Notes: generated by a model from the letters alone, not told the origin. DNA of 64,000 nucleotides from Sphingomonas sp. BAUL-RG-20F-R05-02 (GCF_022662305.1 NZ_JAKNQH010000008.1:113709-177708); one strand, 5' to 3'. Positions 17,665 through 27,258 are shown, counted from the stretch's first letter. Program-made: numbers and translations.

Positions 17665-18588
17665 TCAGCCTGATGGATGGCAGATCGGCAGGTCTGCGAT
17701 CGTCTCGCGCATCCACCGCTGCACTGGATGCGCGTCGTTACGCCGATGCCAGGACATGACAAAGGACACCGGCCCAAGATCGAGGGGCGGCGGGAAGATG
17801 GCGAGCCGATTGCGGCTGCCAGAATCCATGACGATACCCTTCAGCACGGTGGCGATCATGTCCGAGGCGGCAACAATACCAGGCGCGGCGTGCATCTGCG
17901 GTAGGCTGAGTGCGATCCGCCGACGCTTGCCTTTCGCTGCCAGCACGGCATCGACCTGCCCGAACCGGTCACCTTCGGGGGAGACGAGAAGGTGGGACAG
18001 GCCGAGAAAGGCTGCCAGATCGAGCGGCTGCGATGCGGCGGGATGGTCGCGGCGCAGGATGCAGACGAAGCGATCCTCGAACAAGGGGCGGGTCAGGATA
18101 CGGCCGCCCGCTCCCTGCCGGGCTGGCACCCCGATGGTAAGATCGGCTTCACCGCCGTCGAGCAGGGACACGGCATTGTCGCGGTGCGTGTAGGCGTTAA
18201 TCCGCAAGGTCACGCCCGGAGCGACCGCCCGCAGCCTGTCGGTCAAATGCGGCAACAGCACGATGGCCGGGTGGTCGGACAGCGCGAGCGTGAAGCTCTG
18301 CGTGGACGTGGCGGGCTCGAAGCGTTGCGTGAAGTCCAGCGTACGGCGTATCTCCGCCAGCGCCCGGCCGAGCGGTTCGGCGAGTTCCGTTGCGCGCTGC
18401 GTCGGTTGCAGGCCGGAGGGGCCGCGCACGAACAGCTCGTCTCCGAACAGTGCCCGCAGCCGGGCGAGCGCTGCGCTCATCGCCGGCTGGGTCCGGCCGG
18501 TGCGTTTGCCGGCACGCGTGACGTTGCGCTCAGCCATGAGCGCGTCGAACGCGACCAGCAGGTTCAGATCGATCCCATGCAAATCCAT
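17665..18588 (-). CDS. LysR-family transcriptional regulator
   Basis: Encodes 307 residues, full length for the family. The N-terminal HTH (DLNLLVAFDALMAERNVTRAG, TQPAMSAALARLRALFGDELFVR) resembles the NodD/SyrM-like LysR subgroup. The effector domain follows from about residue 90. It is divergent from the SnoaL-like gene, with 87 bp between the start codons, so regulation of that gene and the following (now broken) oxidoreductase is likely. Unlike the LysR remnant at 14111-14716, this gene is intact. Confidence 0.93.
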   Translation of the reverse strand: MDLHGIDLNLLVAFDALMAERNVTRAGKRTGRTQPAMSAALARLRALFGDELFVRGPSGLQPTQRATELAEPLGRALAEIRRTLDFTQRFEPATSTQSFTLALSDHPAIVLLPHLTDRLRAVAPGVTLRINAYTHRDNAVSLLDGGEADLTIGVPARQGAGGRILTRPLFEDRFVCILRRDHPAASQPLDLAAFLGLSHLLVSPEGDRFGQVDAVLAAKGKRRRIALSLPQMHAAPGIVAASDMIATVLKGIVMDSGSRNRLAIFPPPLDLGPVSFVMSWHRRNDAHPVQRWMRETIADLPICHPSG

Positions 18589-18675
18589 GGGGATGATGTT
18601 GCCATATACTCACTATCGATTTCAACGATGCGTGTGCGCAACTTAGTTTGCGGTCATCCACGAAGGAGACGGAAC

Positions 18676-19134
18676 ATGGCGCATACGACCGCCGCAATCA
18701 GCGGCACCCTGAGCGAGGAGGACCGGACCGCGATCGAGACGCTGTACCGCGCCTTTTCCGAACATAATCCCGATCTGCTTGACCAGGCCGTCACGACCGA
18801 TTGGCGAGACATTCCGCTCGCGCCAGGCCAGCAGCCCGGCCGCGAAGGCATGAAGCCGTTGATCCGGGTGTTCAGTGCCGCCTTCCCTGACGCGAAGGTC
18901 ACGGTGCATGAGATCATCGGCGCCCCCGGTCGGGCCGGCGTGCGGGCGGAGATCACGGGTACGCACAAGGGCGAGTGGTTCGGCGTCGCGTCGACCGGCC
19001 GCACTTTCACGCTGCCGATCCACGAGTTCCACCATACCGAGAACGGCCGGGTGACGCACACCTGGCACATGGAGGATTGGTTCGGCTGGCTGCATCAGAT
19101 GGGCGCCATGGGTGCGCCTGAGGAGAATGCATGA
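18676..19134 (+). CDS. SnoaL-like / ester cyclase family protein
   Basis: Encodes 152 residues from ATG 18676, preceded by AAGGAG (18663-18668). The frame is open far upstream, but that part is antisense to the LysR gene. It belongs to the NTF2-like SnoaL superfamily: IETLYRAFSEHNPDLLD, PGREGMKPLIRVFSAAFPDAKV, then a His/Asp-rich end HEFHHTENGRVTHTWHMEDWFG. Such proteins are small-molecule isomerases, cyclases or binding proteins; the role here is unknown. Its stop overlaps the start of the next gene (ATGA), so the two were co-translated. Confidence 0.85.
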   Translation: MAHTTAAISGTLSEEDRTAIETLYRAFSEHNPDLLDQAVTTDWRDIPLAPGQQPGREGMKPLIRVFSAAFPDAKVTVHEIIGAPGRAGVRAEITGTHKGEWFGVASTGRTFTLPIHEFHHTENGRVTHTWHMEDWFGWLHQMGAMGAPEENA

Positions 19135-19710
19135 TGAAGGCGTTTCAGCTCAGCGGCTATAAGGCCGATCCCGCATTTAACGAGGTCGACACGCCGCAGC
19201 CCGGTACTGTAGAGGTGCTGGTGCGCGTCGCCTGCGCGGCGCTCAACCCACTCGACGTAAAGCTCCGGAGCGGGGCGATACACGGCGACTTCCCGCTCAC
19301 CTTCCCGGCGACCGTTGGCACCGACCTCAGCGGCACGGTCGAAGCGCTTGGCGCCGATGTGACCGGCTGGACAATCGGTGACCGCATCGTGGCACGCACC
19401 GCGCCGACCAGCAGCGGTGCCATGGCCGAGTTCGCACGCGTGCCGGCGGACCAACTTGTGAAGCTGCCCGATGCGATCGGCTTCGACGATGCCGCTGGTA
19501 TCCCGACGGCGGCGGGCACGGCATGGCAGGCGCTGTTCGAGGTGGCGGAGCTGAAGGCCGGGCAGACTGTCCTTATTCATGCCGGTGCGGGCGACGTCGG
19601 CAGCTTCGCTATCCAATTCGCCCGTGGCGCTGGCGCGCGTCATCGCCACGGCATCAGGCGAGGGCATCGCGATCGCCCAATAACTCGGTGCGAACACCGT
19701 GATTGAGCCT
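19131..19710 (+). pseudogene. Zinc-independent MDR oxidoreductase (quinone-reductase-like), broken
   Basis: The first ~165 codons are a normal NADP-dependent MDR protein: N-terminal GroES-like domain, TVGTDLSGTVEALG, GIPTAAGTAWQALFE and HAGAGDVGSFAIQFARGAGAR. Two bases are missing in a GC run near 19641. The family sequence resumes in another frame as VIATASGEGIAIA, then TAA, then LGANTVIEP. Homology stops near 19710, so about half of the Rossmann domain and the C-terminus are gone. It overlaps the SnoaL-like gene by 4 bp. The loss lies at the right end of the decayed stretch, next to rlmJ. Confidence 0.8.
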
Positions 19711-19782
19711 TGCGAGATGCTCTGTATAGAACCAGCAGCGGGCAACTGCTCTTTTCGCAGCAGGAGGCAGTCCCTGTTTACG

Positions 19783-20613
19783 TCAGCCGCTCACCCAACC
19801 GGATGCTATCTCGCCGCTATGTCCCTCCGGCGCCAGCGCGGCACGCAGTCCTTCCAGCATAAGCGGCATCGCCTGCGTGAAGGCGTAGGGCGGATTAACG
19901 ATATAGAGGCCCGCGCCATTATACATGCCGGGCTGATCGCTGTCGTATAGCCAATGCTCCACCCACAGCATTTTTGGGATGGCCAGTTCGCGTAACCGCT
20001 CCTTCCAGCGCCAGTGCGTGGCGCGGTCCTTGAGCGGGTACCAGATTACCGTCACGCCATGCGCCCACTTGCGGTAAGCGGCGGCGAGGGTTGCTGTGAT
20101 ACGTGCGCGTTCGTCGGGCTGCTCGTACGGTGGGTCGACCACCACCACGCCGCGCGCGGTGCGGGGCGGCAGCAGCGCCAGCCAAAGCTCGTAGGCGTCG
20201 CGTTCATGCACGGCAGCGGACGTGTCGCGCATCACGCGGCGTAGCGAACGGGCGTCCTCGGGATGTTTCTCGTTCAGGATCAGGAAGTCCTGCGGGCGCA
20301 GAAGCTGCGCCAGGATCCGGGGCGAGCCAGGGTAGAGGTGCGGCTCGGGCCCGACATTCACCGCCTGTACGGCGGCGCGGTAGTCGTTCAGCAAGGGGTT
20401 CGGATCGGCAAAGGCCTGCAGCACGCCCTGCGTGGCCTCGCCGGTACGTTGGGCTTCATCGCCGCCAAGGTCGTACAGCCCGCAGCCCGCGTGGGTGTCG
20501 ATCAGGGTCAGCGCGCCCTGTTTTAGCTGCAAGGCCCGCACAAGCGCGATCAGCAGGCTGTGCTTCACGACATCGGCGCTATTTCCAGCATGAAAGGAAT
20601 GTCGATAGTTCAT
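19783..20613 (-). CDS. rlmJ: 23S rRNA (adenine2030-N6)-methyltransferase
   Basis: Encodes 276 residues beginning with the family signature MNYRHSFHAGNSADVVKH. Further motifs are TLIDTHAGCGLYDL (SAM binding), YPGSPRIL and the catalytic DPPYE of N6-adenine methyltransferases. RlmJ methylates A2030 of 23S rRNA. It is a core gene, so the accessory stretch starting at tRNA-Thr probably ends between 19710 and 19783. The 185 bases upstream, before the next gene, hold nothing I recognise. Confidence 0.95.
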   Translation of the reverse strand: MNYRHSFHAGNSADVVKHSLLIALVRALQLKQGALTLIDTHAGCGLYDLGGDEAQRTGEATQGVLQAFADPNPLLNDYRAAVQAVNVGPEPHLYPGSPRILAQLLRPQDFLILNEKHPEDARSLRRVMRDTSAAVHERDAYELWLALLPPRTARGVVVVDPPYEQPDERARITATLAAAYRKWAHGVTVIWYPLKDRATHWRWKERLRELAIPKMLWVEHWLYDSDQPGMYNGAGLYIVNPPYAFTQAMPLMLEGLRAALAPEGHSGEIASGWVSG

Positions 20614-20797
20614 TGAAATCCGAAATCTGACGGGGTGCCTGTATACGTGCGGGCGCGCACGCCTGACGTTTGAGGCGATCGGGCAACAGCCCGGTAGACG
20701 AATACGGTCGGGTGCAAACCTTCAGCGTACGTCGGCGCAATAGTTGAAGCCTGCGATAGCGGCCGTCGGGTGGCAGAGACGCACGGACCCGCGCGCT

Positions 20798-21118
20798 TCA
20801 ATTGCCTTCGGCATCGACCGTGAACACCACCGGCTTGCCCCGGGACATCGGCTCCCAACCGGCCGACACAGCGGCGCGCACGCACCGAGCGATCATACCG
20901 TCATCGAGTTGAAGCCGACCGCGCGGCAAGCCCTTCAAAAGGCGCTTAGGTGGTGGGAATTCTACCCACGCCTCGCGTTTGGCATCGCGCTGGAGAAGGG
21001 CGATCGTCATTCCCCTCCAACCTTCGTCATCCGACTGATGCGGTTCACGCTGGAGGTGCCAATCGTATGTGTCGCCATCGACATCGACAGTGCCGCTGCT
21101 GCTTTGAGTTTTCGACAT
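20798..21118 (-). CDS. Conserved hypothetical protein
   Basis: Encodes 106 residues from ATG 21118 (MSKTQSSSGTVDVDGDTYDW). The frame is open to 21154, but the extra 12 residues look like leader sequence. It is basic and hydrophilic, with the segments GWRGMTIALLQRDAKREAWVEFPPP and GKPVVFTVDAEGN and no signal peptide or membrane segment. I recognise it only as a small protein conserved in sphingomonads. No function can be given. Confidence 0.72.
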   Translation of the reverse strand: MSKTQSSSGTVDVDGDTYDWHLQREPHQSDDEGWRGMTIALLQRDAKREAWVEFPPPKRLLKGLPRGRLQLDDGMIARCVRAAVSAGWEPMSRGKPVVFTVDAEGN

Positions 21119-21313
21119 GACGGCAGTTCTACCATACCGGCCCGGCAAAAGCATAGGTTCCGGGCCGGACAGGCTTACGGCTCAAGCGGGCGGGTGTTCA
21201 AAATCGATGGCATCCACGCCGATACTAGCGGAACTGAAAACCACGCCGCCGTGTGTCCAGACTTAGCGCTACGGGCAGCACTTCGGATTGCCGCCGCCCT
21301 CAAATCAGGTCGG

Positions 21314-21766
21314 TCAAGATGTCTGATCCCGCAGCCGGGCAGCCTGTTCACGCCATCCCTCCCGCACGATCGTTCCCCTCGTCCTGCCCAGCCTGTTTTC
21401 TAGGTCGCCAAGCTCGGTATCCGACAGCCTCGCGACGTCGCTATACGTCGTCAGCCCCTCGCGCTTCAATGCCTCGGCACTGTCCGGCCCGACACCATTG
21501 ATCAGCGTGAGATTGTCACCAAGCGCGGTGCTGCCCCAATGCGGATGATTGCGGGTCTGATGTTCCAGTTCGCCAACCCGGCGGTTCGCCTCGGCAAGCT
21601 GTGCTTCGGCCGCTTCTCGTTGCCGGTGTTCAATCTCAAGCTGACGCCGTAGCGGCTTGGTCCGGGGACTTAGAAGAACGCCCACGATGATACCGATCAG
21701 AAAAATCAGTCCGAGCACGACCAATTGGTTGAAATCGAAATTCAGATGGTTGGGATCAAACTTCAT
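21314..21766 (-). CDS. Membrane-anchored helix-hairpin-helix protein
   Basis: Encodes 150 residues from ATG 21766, which has AGGAGG at 6-nt spacing; the longer frame to 21898 lacks such a site. Residues ~15-35 form one transmembrane helix (LVVLGLIFLIGIIVGVLL). A charged coiled-coil-like stretch (RRQLEIEHRQREAAEAQLAEA) follows, then an HhH-like domain (NLTLINGVGPDSAEALKREGL, DTELGDLENRLG) of the kind seen in flap-endonuclease-like and ribosomal-L17/L21-fused proteins. It is divergent from the mscS gene. Role unknown. Confidence 0.75.
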   Translation of the reverse strand: MKFDPNHLNFDFNQLVVLGLIFLIGIIVGVLLSPRTKPLRRQLEIEHRQREAAEAQLAEANRRVGELEHQTRNHPHWGSTALGDNLTLINGVGPDSAEALKREGLTTYSDVARLSDTELGDLENRLGRTRGTIVREGWREQAARLRDQTS

Positions 21767-21927
21767 CGTGGCCTCCTTTGTTGATTTGGTTGCAATGCGG
21801 AGATTGATGCGAAAAGGCCGATAGTGGTTCGCCCCGATGCCGGCGAGCCGCGGATAGCGCCTGACACCCCGGAGTTCTCTATCGCGACTATCTAACATCA
21901 GACAAACGCTTTCGAGGGGGAGAACCG

Positions 21928-23211
21928 ATGAACTGGCAGAGATGGCTTCAAGACTGGGGGATCCGCGTTCCGAACGCGCCCGATTTTGTATCGCTCGTTC
22001 TGGCTGCCGTGCTGGTGATCGGCGCTTTTACGGTCGGCTGGTTCCTGGGCGGCTGGCTCTGTGAACCGATCGGCGCGGCGATCCGGCGCTGGACCGGACG
22101 CGAGAACGCTTACGGGAGCAAGATCGCCCAGTCGGTCGTCAATTACGGCGTCGTTACGCTGATCCTGCTCGTTGCCAGCAATGCCGGCCAGTTCAGCCCG
22201 CTCAGCCTGCTGATCTTGGCAGTTGGTATGGGTATAGCCGTCGCCGCTCTCGCATTCAGGATCGCCAGGGCGTCAGGGATCGGTGAGGCTGTCGCAGGTG
22301 TCCTGACGGTTGTCGCGTTCGTGGCGGCCACGGCGGGCACCCTCGGCGGAATGCAGCCGCTCACTGCCGGGCTGAACGGTGTCGGCCTGGATGTCGGCAC
22401 GCATCGGATCACGCTGCTCAGTGTCGCCAACTTCGTGGTCGTGGTTGCGGTGCTCTACCTCGCCGCGCGACTTGCCAATCGCGTCGTGCTCCACTCGATC
22501 GGCAGGATGAAGGCGCTCGACGTCTCGCAGCGCGCTCTCCTGCAAAAGCTCGCCAGCATCCTCGTGATCGTCGTCGCGGCGCTGCTCGGCATCGATATCC
22601 TCGGTATCGACCTGACCGCGCTCACCGTCTTTTCCGGTGCAGTGGGGCTTGCGATCGGGTTCGGGCTACAGAAGACGTTCGGCAACCTGATCGCCGGCCT
22701 GATCCTGCTGATGGACAGGTCGGTCAAGCCCGGCGACGTCATCGTGGTCGGCGACACGTTTGGCGCGGTCACCAAGATCGGGGTGCGCGCTGTCTCCGTC
22801 GTCACGCGCGATGGCAAGGAACACCTGATCCCCAACGAACAGCTCATGACTGATCCGGTCGAGAACTGGTCGTATTCCAGTCGCAACGTACGCATTCATA
22901 TCAAGGTAGGTGTCGGTTACGACAGCGACCTTCCGCTGGCGCAGCGACTGATGATCGAGGCGGCGACTGCCTCTCCTCGGGCGTTGAAAGAGCCCAAGCC
23001 GGCAGTGTGGCTGACCGGGTTCGGCGATAGCTCGGTCGATCACGAGATTTTGGTGTGGATCACCGATCCCGAGTCCGGCGTCGGCAATGTGCGTTCCGAC
23101 GTGCTCAATCGACTATGGGTGTTGTTTAAAGACAATAATATCGAGATCCCCTTTCCTCAGCGGGATATCCATATCCGCAACCAGCCTAACAATGCGGCTG
23201 GTGAAGCATAA
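21928..23211 (+). CDS. MscS-family mechanosensitive channel
   Basis: Encodes 427 residues with about five transmembrane helices. The pore-lining TM3 (VFSGAVGLAIGFGLQKTFGNLIAGLILL) precedes the beta domain (RSVKPGDVIVVGDTFGAVTKIGVRAVSVVTRDGKEHLIPN) and a C-terminal alpha/beta cytoplasmic part ending FPQRDIHI. It protects against hypo-osmotic shock by gating on membrane tension. It is longer at the N-terminus than E. coli MscS, as in other multi-helix MscS homologues. The next 283 bases hold no convincing gene. Confidence 0.92.
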   Translation: MNWQRWLQDWGIRVPNAPDFVSLVLAAVLVIGAFTVGWFLGGWLCEPIGAAIRRWTGRENAYGSKIAQSVVNYGVVTLILLVASNAGQFSPLSLLILAVGMGIAVAALAFRIARASGIGEAVAGVLTVVAFVAATAGTLGGMQPLTAGLNGVGLDVGTHRITLLSVANFVVVVAVLYLAARLANRVVLHSIGRMKALDVSQRALLQKLASILVIVVAALLGIDILGIDLTALTVFSGAVGLAIGFGLQKTFGNLIAGLILLMDRSVKPGDVIVVGDTFGAVTKIGVRAVSVVTRDGKEHLIPNEQLMTDPVENWSYSSRNVRIHIKVGVGYDSDLPLAQRLMIEAATASPRALKEPKPAVWLTGFGDSSVDHEILVWITDPESGVGNVRSDVLNRLWVLFKDNNIEIPFPQRDIHIRNQPNNAAGEA

Positions 23212-23494
23212 CAAACGGAGACGACAGGGTTCTCTCGTCCGGCGCGGAAAAGAGTATGAAAGTCGCTGCTATTGCAATCTGTGGGGCTTAGGGGTTCTGA
23301 TCTTGGGTAGCGTCACGGGCAGCGGCGCGGGGTACGGTGTCGCTTCCCGCTAGTCGGAGCTACGATTACAGCGCATTCGCCTGCTGACGATCAGCTTTCC
23401 AGTACATTGATCGCAGAACAGCGGACGTCGGGCGCCTGTTCAGCTTGGCTCGCCGATAATGTCATCTTCGGCTCAGCGCGCGATACTGTGCAAC

Positions 23495-24484
23495 CTAGAT
23501 GCTGGCCATCCCGGTTAGTCGTTCCCAGTTCGCGAACGCGAGACCACGTCGCGTCGCATCATCCAGGTCGACGGTTTCGAGGAACCGCCGCGGCTCGCCG
23601 CCGGGGCGATACTGATAGGGAAAGTCGGTCGAGAAGAGCAGACGATCCGGCCCGACGATGTCCAGGCAGCGCCGCAGGTAGGGTTCGCTCCACATGCCGC
23701 TGCCCGTGACGTAGAGATTGCGACGGGCATAATCGCCCAGCGGCCGGCCAAGCTCGAGAGCGCGGCTTATCACGGCCGCCGTGCGCTCAAGGTAGAACAG
23801 CACCACCTCGCCCCAATGACCCAGAATGATCTGAAGATCGGGCAACTCGTCGAAAACGCCCGCCGCCGCGAGCCGCACCCATTCCAGTCCTGCTTCGTAA
23901 TGCCAGCCCAGGCCGAAAGCGGCGAGTGCGAGGTCGGCCCGTTCGCTTACGCCAGAGTAGTTGGCCTCGCGCACCGCTGGCGCCGGCGTCTGGGGATGGA
24001 TGAAGAGCGGGACGCCAAGCTCCGCAGCCTTCGCCAACATAGGCCTGAGCGCGGGATGATCGAGATGCCGCTCGCGCGTGCGTCCGCACAGCAACGCTCC
24101 CTTGAGGCCGAGTTCACGGACCGCCCGCTCCAGCTCTCGCGGGGCAGAATCCGGGTCGGCGGTGGGCAGAGCCGCAAACCCTTGAAAGCGGCTGGGATGA
24201 CGGGCGCACGCATCCGCGATCAGATCGTTGACCCGGCGGGCCTCCTCCACGGCCCGAACAGGCTCCAGATTATGAAGCCCCGGCGTGGTCAGCGACAGCA
24301 CCTGCACGTCGACGCCCTGCTCGTCCATCATCGCCAGACGATTTTCGCCGAGATCGGCCAGACGCTCGCCCGTTTCCCCACCGTCAGCGATCGCAGATAC
24401 GGGGTCATAGGGCGGCGGCGCGGAGGCCCAAGCCTCACGCACGCTGACAGGGAGAATATGTTCTTCAATGGCGATCAGGCGCAT
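23495..24484 (-). CDS. Amidohydrolase_2 family protein (decarboxylase-like)
   Basis: Encodes 329 residues from ATG 24484 (MRLIAIEEHILP); the frame extends to 24616 without similarity. Metal-site motifs of the ACMSD/gamma-resorcylate decarboxylase group are visible: EEH near the N-terminus, HPQTP, ILGHWGE and FSTDFPYQY. The E-x-H form of the first motif, rather than H-x-H, is typical of decarboxylases acting on hydroxylated aromatic acids, such as LigW-like enzymes. The exact substrate is unknown. It stands alone between the MscS gene and the DUF2946 gene. Confidence 0.85.
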   Translation of the reverse strand: MRLIAIEEHILPVSVREAWASAPPPYDPVSAIADGGETGERLADLGENRLAMMDEQGVDVQVLSLTTPGLHNLEPVRAVEEARRVNDLIADACARHPSRFQGFAALPTADPDSAPRELERAVRELGLKGALLCGRTRERHLDHPALRPMLAKAAELGVPLFIHPQTPAPAVREANYSGVSERADLALAAFGLGWHYEAGLEWVRLAAAGVFDELPDLQIILGHWGEVVLFYLERTAAVISRALELGRPLGDYARRNLYVTGSGMWSEPYLRRCLDIVGPDRLLFSTDFPYQYRPGGEPRRFLETVDLDDATRRGLAFANWERLTGMASI

Positions 24485-24709
24485 ATTCGTCTCACATTGG
24501 TTTGCGGACAACTGCTGACCACGGCGCAAGGTTTCCGGCGTCCGTGTCAGCCCCGCATGCGCAACGGTGAGCCCCGCCCGTTCGTCTCGCAGGGCAGCAG
24601 CGGCGGTGCCGGGCAACGCTCTGGCGTCGCCCTTGCTTCATCTGTGCTGCGTGTCAGATTACGTGATCTGGTGCGTGACACGGCATGCTTGCTGCGATAG
24701 CTGTCACGC

Positions 24710-25123
24710 GTGATCGTCATACGGCAGCTTCTCGCGTACCGTTGCTTTGCCGCGCTGATCTGCGTGGCGACGCTGCTGCTGAAGCTGATCGTACCCACCG
24801 GCTTCATGATCCAAAACGATCATAGCCGCGTGCAAATCGTCCTTTGCTCCGGCACCACATCCAGCGAGATGACGCTTGGTATGCCGGGGATGCACGCCGA
24901 CCGTACCGGCCACGGCACATCCAGTAACCACGGCAAGGCGGAAATGCCCTGCGCGTTCGTCGGCCTGTCAGCGGCGATGGCAGGCGTGACCGATCCTGTC
25001 TTGGTCACCGCCCTCGTCGCCTTCATCATGGCGACTGGGCTCGCCGCGACAGCACTGACAAAGGCGGCGGGTGACGCGGTATGGTTGCGCCCACCCTTGC
25101 GGGGCCCGCCCGCCGCCCTTTGA
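24710..25123 (+). CDS. DUF2946-like small membrane protein
   Basis: Encodes 137 residues with a GTG start. It has an N-terminal hydrophobic helix (FAALICVATLLLKLIVPTGFM), then VQIVLCSGTT, a Met/His-rich stretch (GMPGMHADRTGHG), and a second hydrophobic region (LVTALVAFIMATGLAATAL). This layout is that of DUF2946 proteins, which often sit beside TonB receptors and metal genes. The Met/His-rich loop could bind copper or another metal, which is inference. A TonB receptor follows after 83 bp on the same strand. Confidence 0.7.
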   Translation: MIVIRQLLAYRCFAALICVATLLLKLIVPTGFMIQNDHSRVQIVLCSGTTSSEMTLGMPGMHADRTGHGTSSNHGKAEMPCAFVGLSAAMAGVTDPVLVTALVAFIMATGLAATALTKAAGDAVWLRPPLRGPPAAL

Positions 25124-25206
25124 CGTGTCAGTTCGCGTCCGTTCGCGGGGCGCGCGTTCACATTTTGTGCCCGTCGCTGGTTGGCTGACGGGCAAAGGGT
25201 TATGCA

Positions 25207-27258
25207 ATGCAGCATTATTACCTCGTCGTCGGCGTAGCCGTGCCCTGCCTCCTGCTCGCCTGCCCAGCCTCCGCTCAGACCGAGCAGGCCGCAGGCCGCG
25301 ACATCGTGGTCACCGCTACACGGTCCGCTACCACGCTGGCCGACGTGCCTGCGAGCGTAAGTGTTGTCACAAGCGACCAGATCGAAGGCACGCCGGCACG
25401 GTCGATCGAAGACGTATTGCGGCGGGTTCCATCGGTCGACCTGCCCATCGTCAGCTCCAACGAACAGCACCCGACCAACACCATCGTTTCGATGCGCGGG
25501 CTGAGCGGGATACGCTCGCTCGTGCTTGTGGACGGCGTGCCGATCAACGACCCCTTCTTCGGCTATGTCCAGTGGAGCGAGGTGCAGCTGGAGACGATCG
25601 ACCGCGTCGAGGTCGTCCGTGGCGGGGGTGCGCCGCTATGGGGCAACTACGCAATGGGCGGCGTCATCAACATCCTTACCAAGCCGATCGACAAGGATGC
25701 ACTGGTGGCGGAAGCCGCCGGCGGCAGCCGGGGCGCATACCGGGCGGACGGCCATGGCGCACTGGCGGGGAACGGCTATGGCATCGGAATCGACGGGGGC
25801 GTCAACCACAGCGACGGCTATATCGAACAGGTCGAGAGCGCCCGCGGCGCGATCACCGTGCCGACCGGGTCTACCGCCCACAGCGCGGCGCTGTCTGGCA
25901 ATGCGGACCTGACGTCCAACCTCACTGCCCGCGCGCGGGTGAGCTATTACGACAACGACCAGAACTTCCTGACCCGCCTGAACACCAACCAGCAGCGCAC
26001 ATGGCGTTACACGGGCACGTTGAGCTGGACGCCGAATGCCGGCGGATCGGTCGACCTGACCGGCTTCCACAATGACGAGCGGTTCGTCACCAACAATCCA
26101 GGCACGCCCGATGGGTTCGGCGCAAACGATGCGGAATACGTCCAGAACCGGCATTTCACCCGCGCAAGCGACTGGGGGGCATCGTTGGTGTGGAGCCAGA
26201 CCTTCGCCGGTCCGCTGCGCTCGCTCTCCGCCGGTGTCGACTACCGCGGCGTGCGCGGCAGCGACCATGCGGCCATCTTTGCCGAGACGGGGGTGCAGCT
26301 CCGCACCGACACCGGCGCGGGCAACCAGCGCTTCCTCGGAGGCTTCGTTCAGGCGGATGTTCGCCCGTTCGACCGGCTCCAGATGCTGTTCAGCGTGCGC
26401 TATCAGGATTTCTACAGCTTCAACGCGGTGGACAATACACCCGGCGGGTCTGGCAACAGCGTACCAAACAGTCACAGCAGCGATGTCGACCCCCGCCTCT
26501 CGATCCGCTACCAATTGCCTGCGGGGTTCGCCGTGCGGGGCGCGATCTATCGCGCGTTCCGTGCACCGACGCTCGACAATCTGTACCGTGGCGCATCTGT
26601 TCCCGGGTATATCCTCTACAGCAACGCCGGGTTGAAGCCGGAAACGCTGGAAGGCGCAGAGCTGGGGCTGGATCTCAACCGTGGCCCGATCCGCATACAA
26701 GCCACGGCCTATACCAGTCGGATCTCCAGTTTCCTGACCTATCGCTACCTGGATCCGGATATGCTTCCGGCGGGTTTCGACATCGGCGCCCGACTTATCA
26801 ATGCCGGACGCGCGCGCAGTCGCGGTGTTGAGGCGGAGGTGACCTGGCAGGCGGCGCCGTCTTTCGCTGCAACGCTTGCCTATACATATGCGGACTCGAT
26901 CGTCACCCGAAACCCGGAAGACACCGCCAGCATCGGCATTCAGCAGGCAGGGATTCCAAGGCAGCGGATCAGCGCTTCCGTCGACTGGACCGGCCCGTAC
27001 GGCATCAAGCTCTCGCCCCGCCTCCGCTATCTGTCACGAACCAACGGCGATCCGGATGGGATCTATCGAACGGATGCGCATTTCATCGCCGATGTCGCCG
27101 TCAGCGTGCCGGTACGGCAGGGATTGGAAGGGTTCGTCCAGATCGAGAACCTGTTCGACCGACGCTACATCGGCGTCAACGACGGCTTCACCGCGCCTTT
27201 GTATGGCAAGCCGTTTAGCGCGATGGTTGGTGCTAGGCTAAAGCTCGGCAAGCCCTAA
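25207..27258 (+). CDS. TonB-dependent receptor (metal/siderophore-type)
   Basis: Encodes 683 residues with a signal peptide (MQHYYLVVGVAVPCLLLACPASAQ). The TonB box region GRDIVVTATRS precedes a plug domain with SIEDVLRRVPSVD, SMRGLSGIRSLVLVDGVPIND and VEVVRGGGAPLWGNYAMGGVINI. A 22-strand barrel follows, ending in a hydrophobic C-terminal strand. At about 680 residues it is of the compact BtuB/CirA/copper-receptor size, much shorter than the two carbohydrate-type receptors later in the window. Its partner is probably the DUF2946 gene upstream. The ligand is unknown; a metal complex is my best guess. Confidence 0.9.
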   Translation: MQHYYLVVGVAVPCLLLACPASAQTEQAAGRDIVVTATRSATTLADVPASVSVVTSDQIEGTPARSIEDVLRRVPSVDLPIVSSNEQHPTNTIVSMRGLSGIRSLVLVDGVPINDPFFGYVQWSEVQLETIDRVEVVRGGGAPLWGNYAMGGVINILTKPIDKDALVAEAAGGSRGAYRADGHGALAGNGYGIGIDGGVNHSDGYIEQVESARGAITVPTGSTAHSAALSGNADLTSNLTARARVSYYDNDQNFLTRLNTNQQRTWRYTGTLSWTPNAGGSVDLTGFHNDERFVTNNPGTPDGFGANDAEYVQNRHFTRASDWGASLVWSQTFAGPLRSLSAGVDYRGVRGSDHAAIFAETGVQLRTDTGAGNQRFLGGFVQADVRPFDRLQMLFSVRYQDFYSFNAVDNTPGGSGNSVPNSHSSDVDPRLSIRYQLPAGFAVRGAIYRAFRAPTLDNLYRGASVPGYILYSNAGLKPETLEGAELGLDLNRGPIRIQATAYTSRISSFLTYRYLDPDMLPAGFDIGARLINAGRARSRGVEAEVTWQAAPSFAATLAYTYADSIVTRNPEDTASIGIQQAGIPRQRISASVDWTGPYGIKLSPRLRYLSRTNGDPDGIYRTDAHFIADVAVSVPVRQGLEGFVQIENLFDRRYIGVNDGFTAPLYGKPFSAMVGARLKLGKP

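Noticed and set aside
19700..19790. Looked for a direct repeat of the tRNA-Thr 3' end as the right attachment site
   Set aside because: No copy of the T-arm/acceptor sequence seen by eye near the island's right edge; the site may be deleted or lie outside the window.
23250..23353. Possible short exported protein (MKVAAIAICG..., then LGVLILGSVTGSG in another frame)
   Set aside because: It would need a frameshift to join, and neither half matches a family I know; too weak to list.
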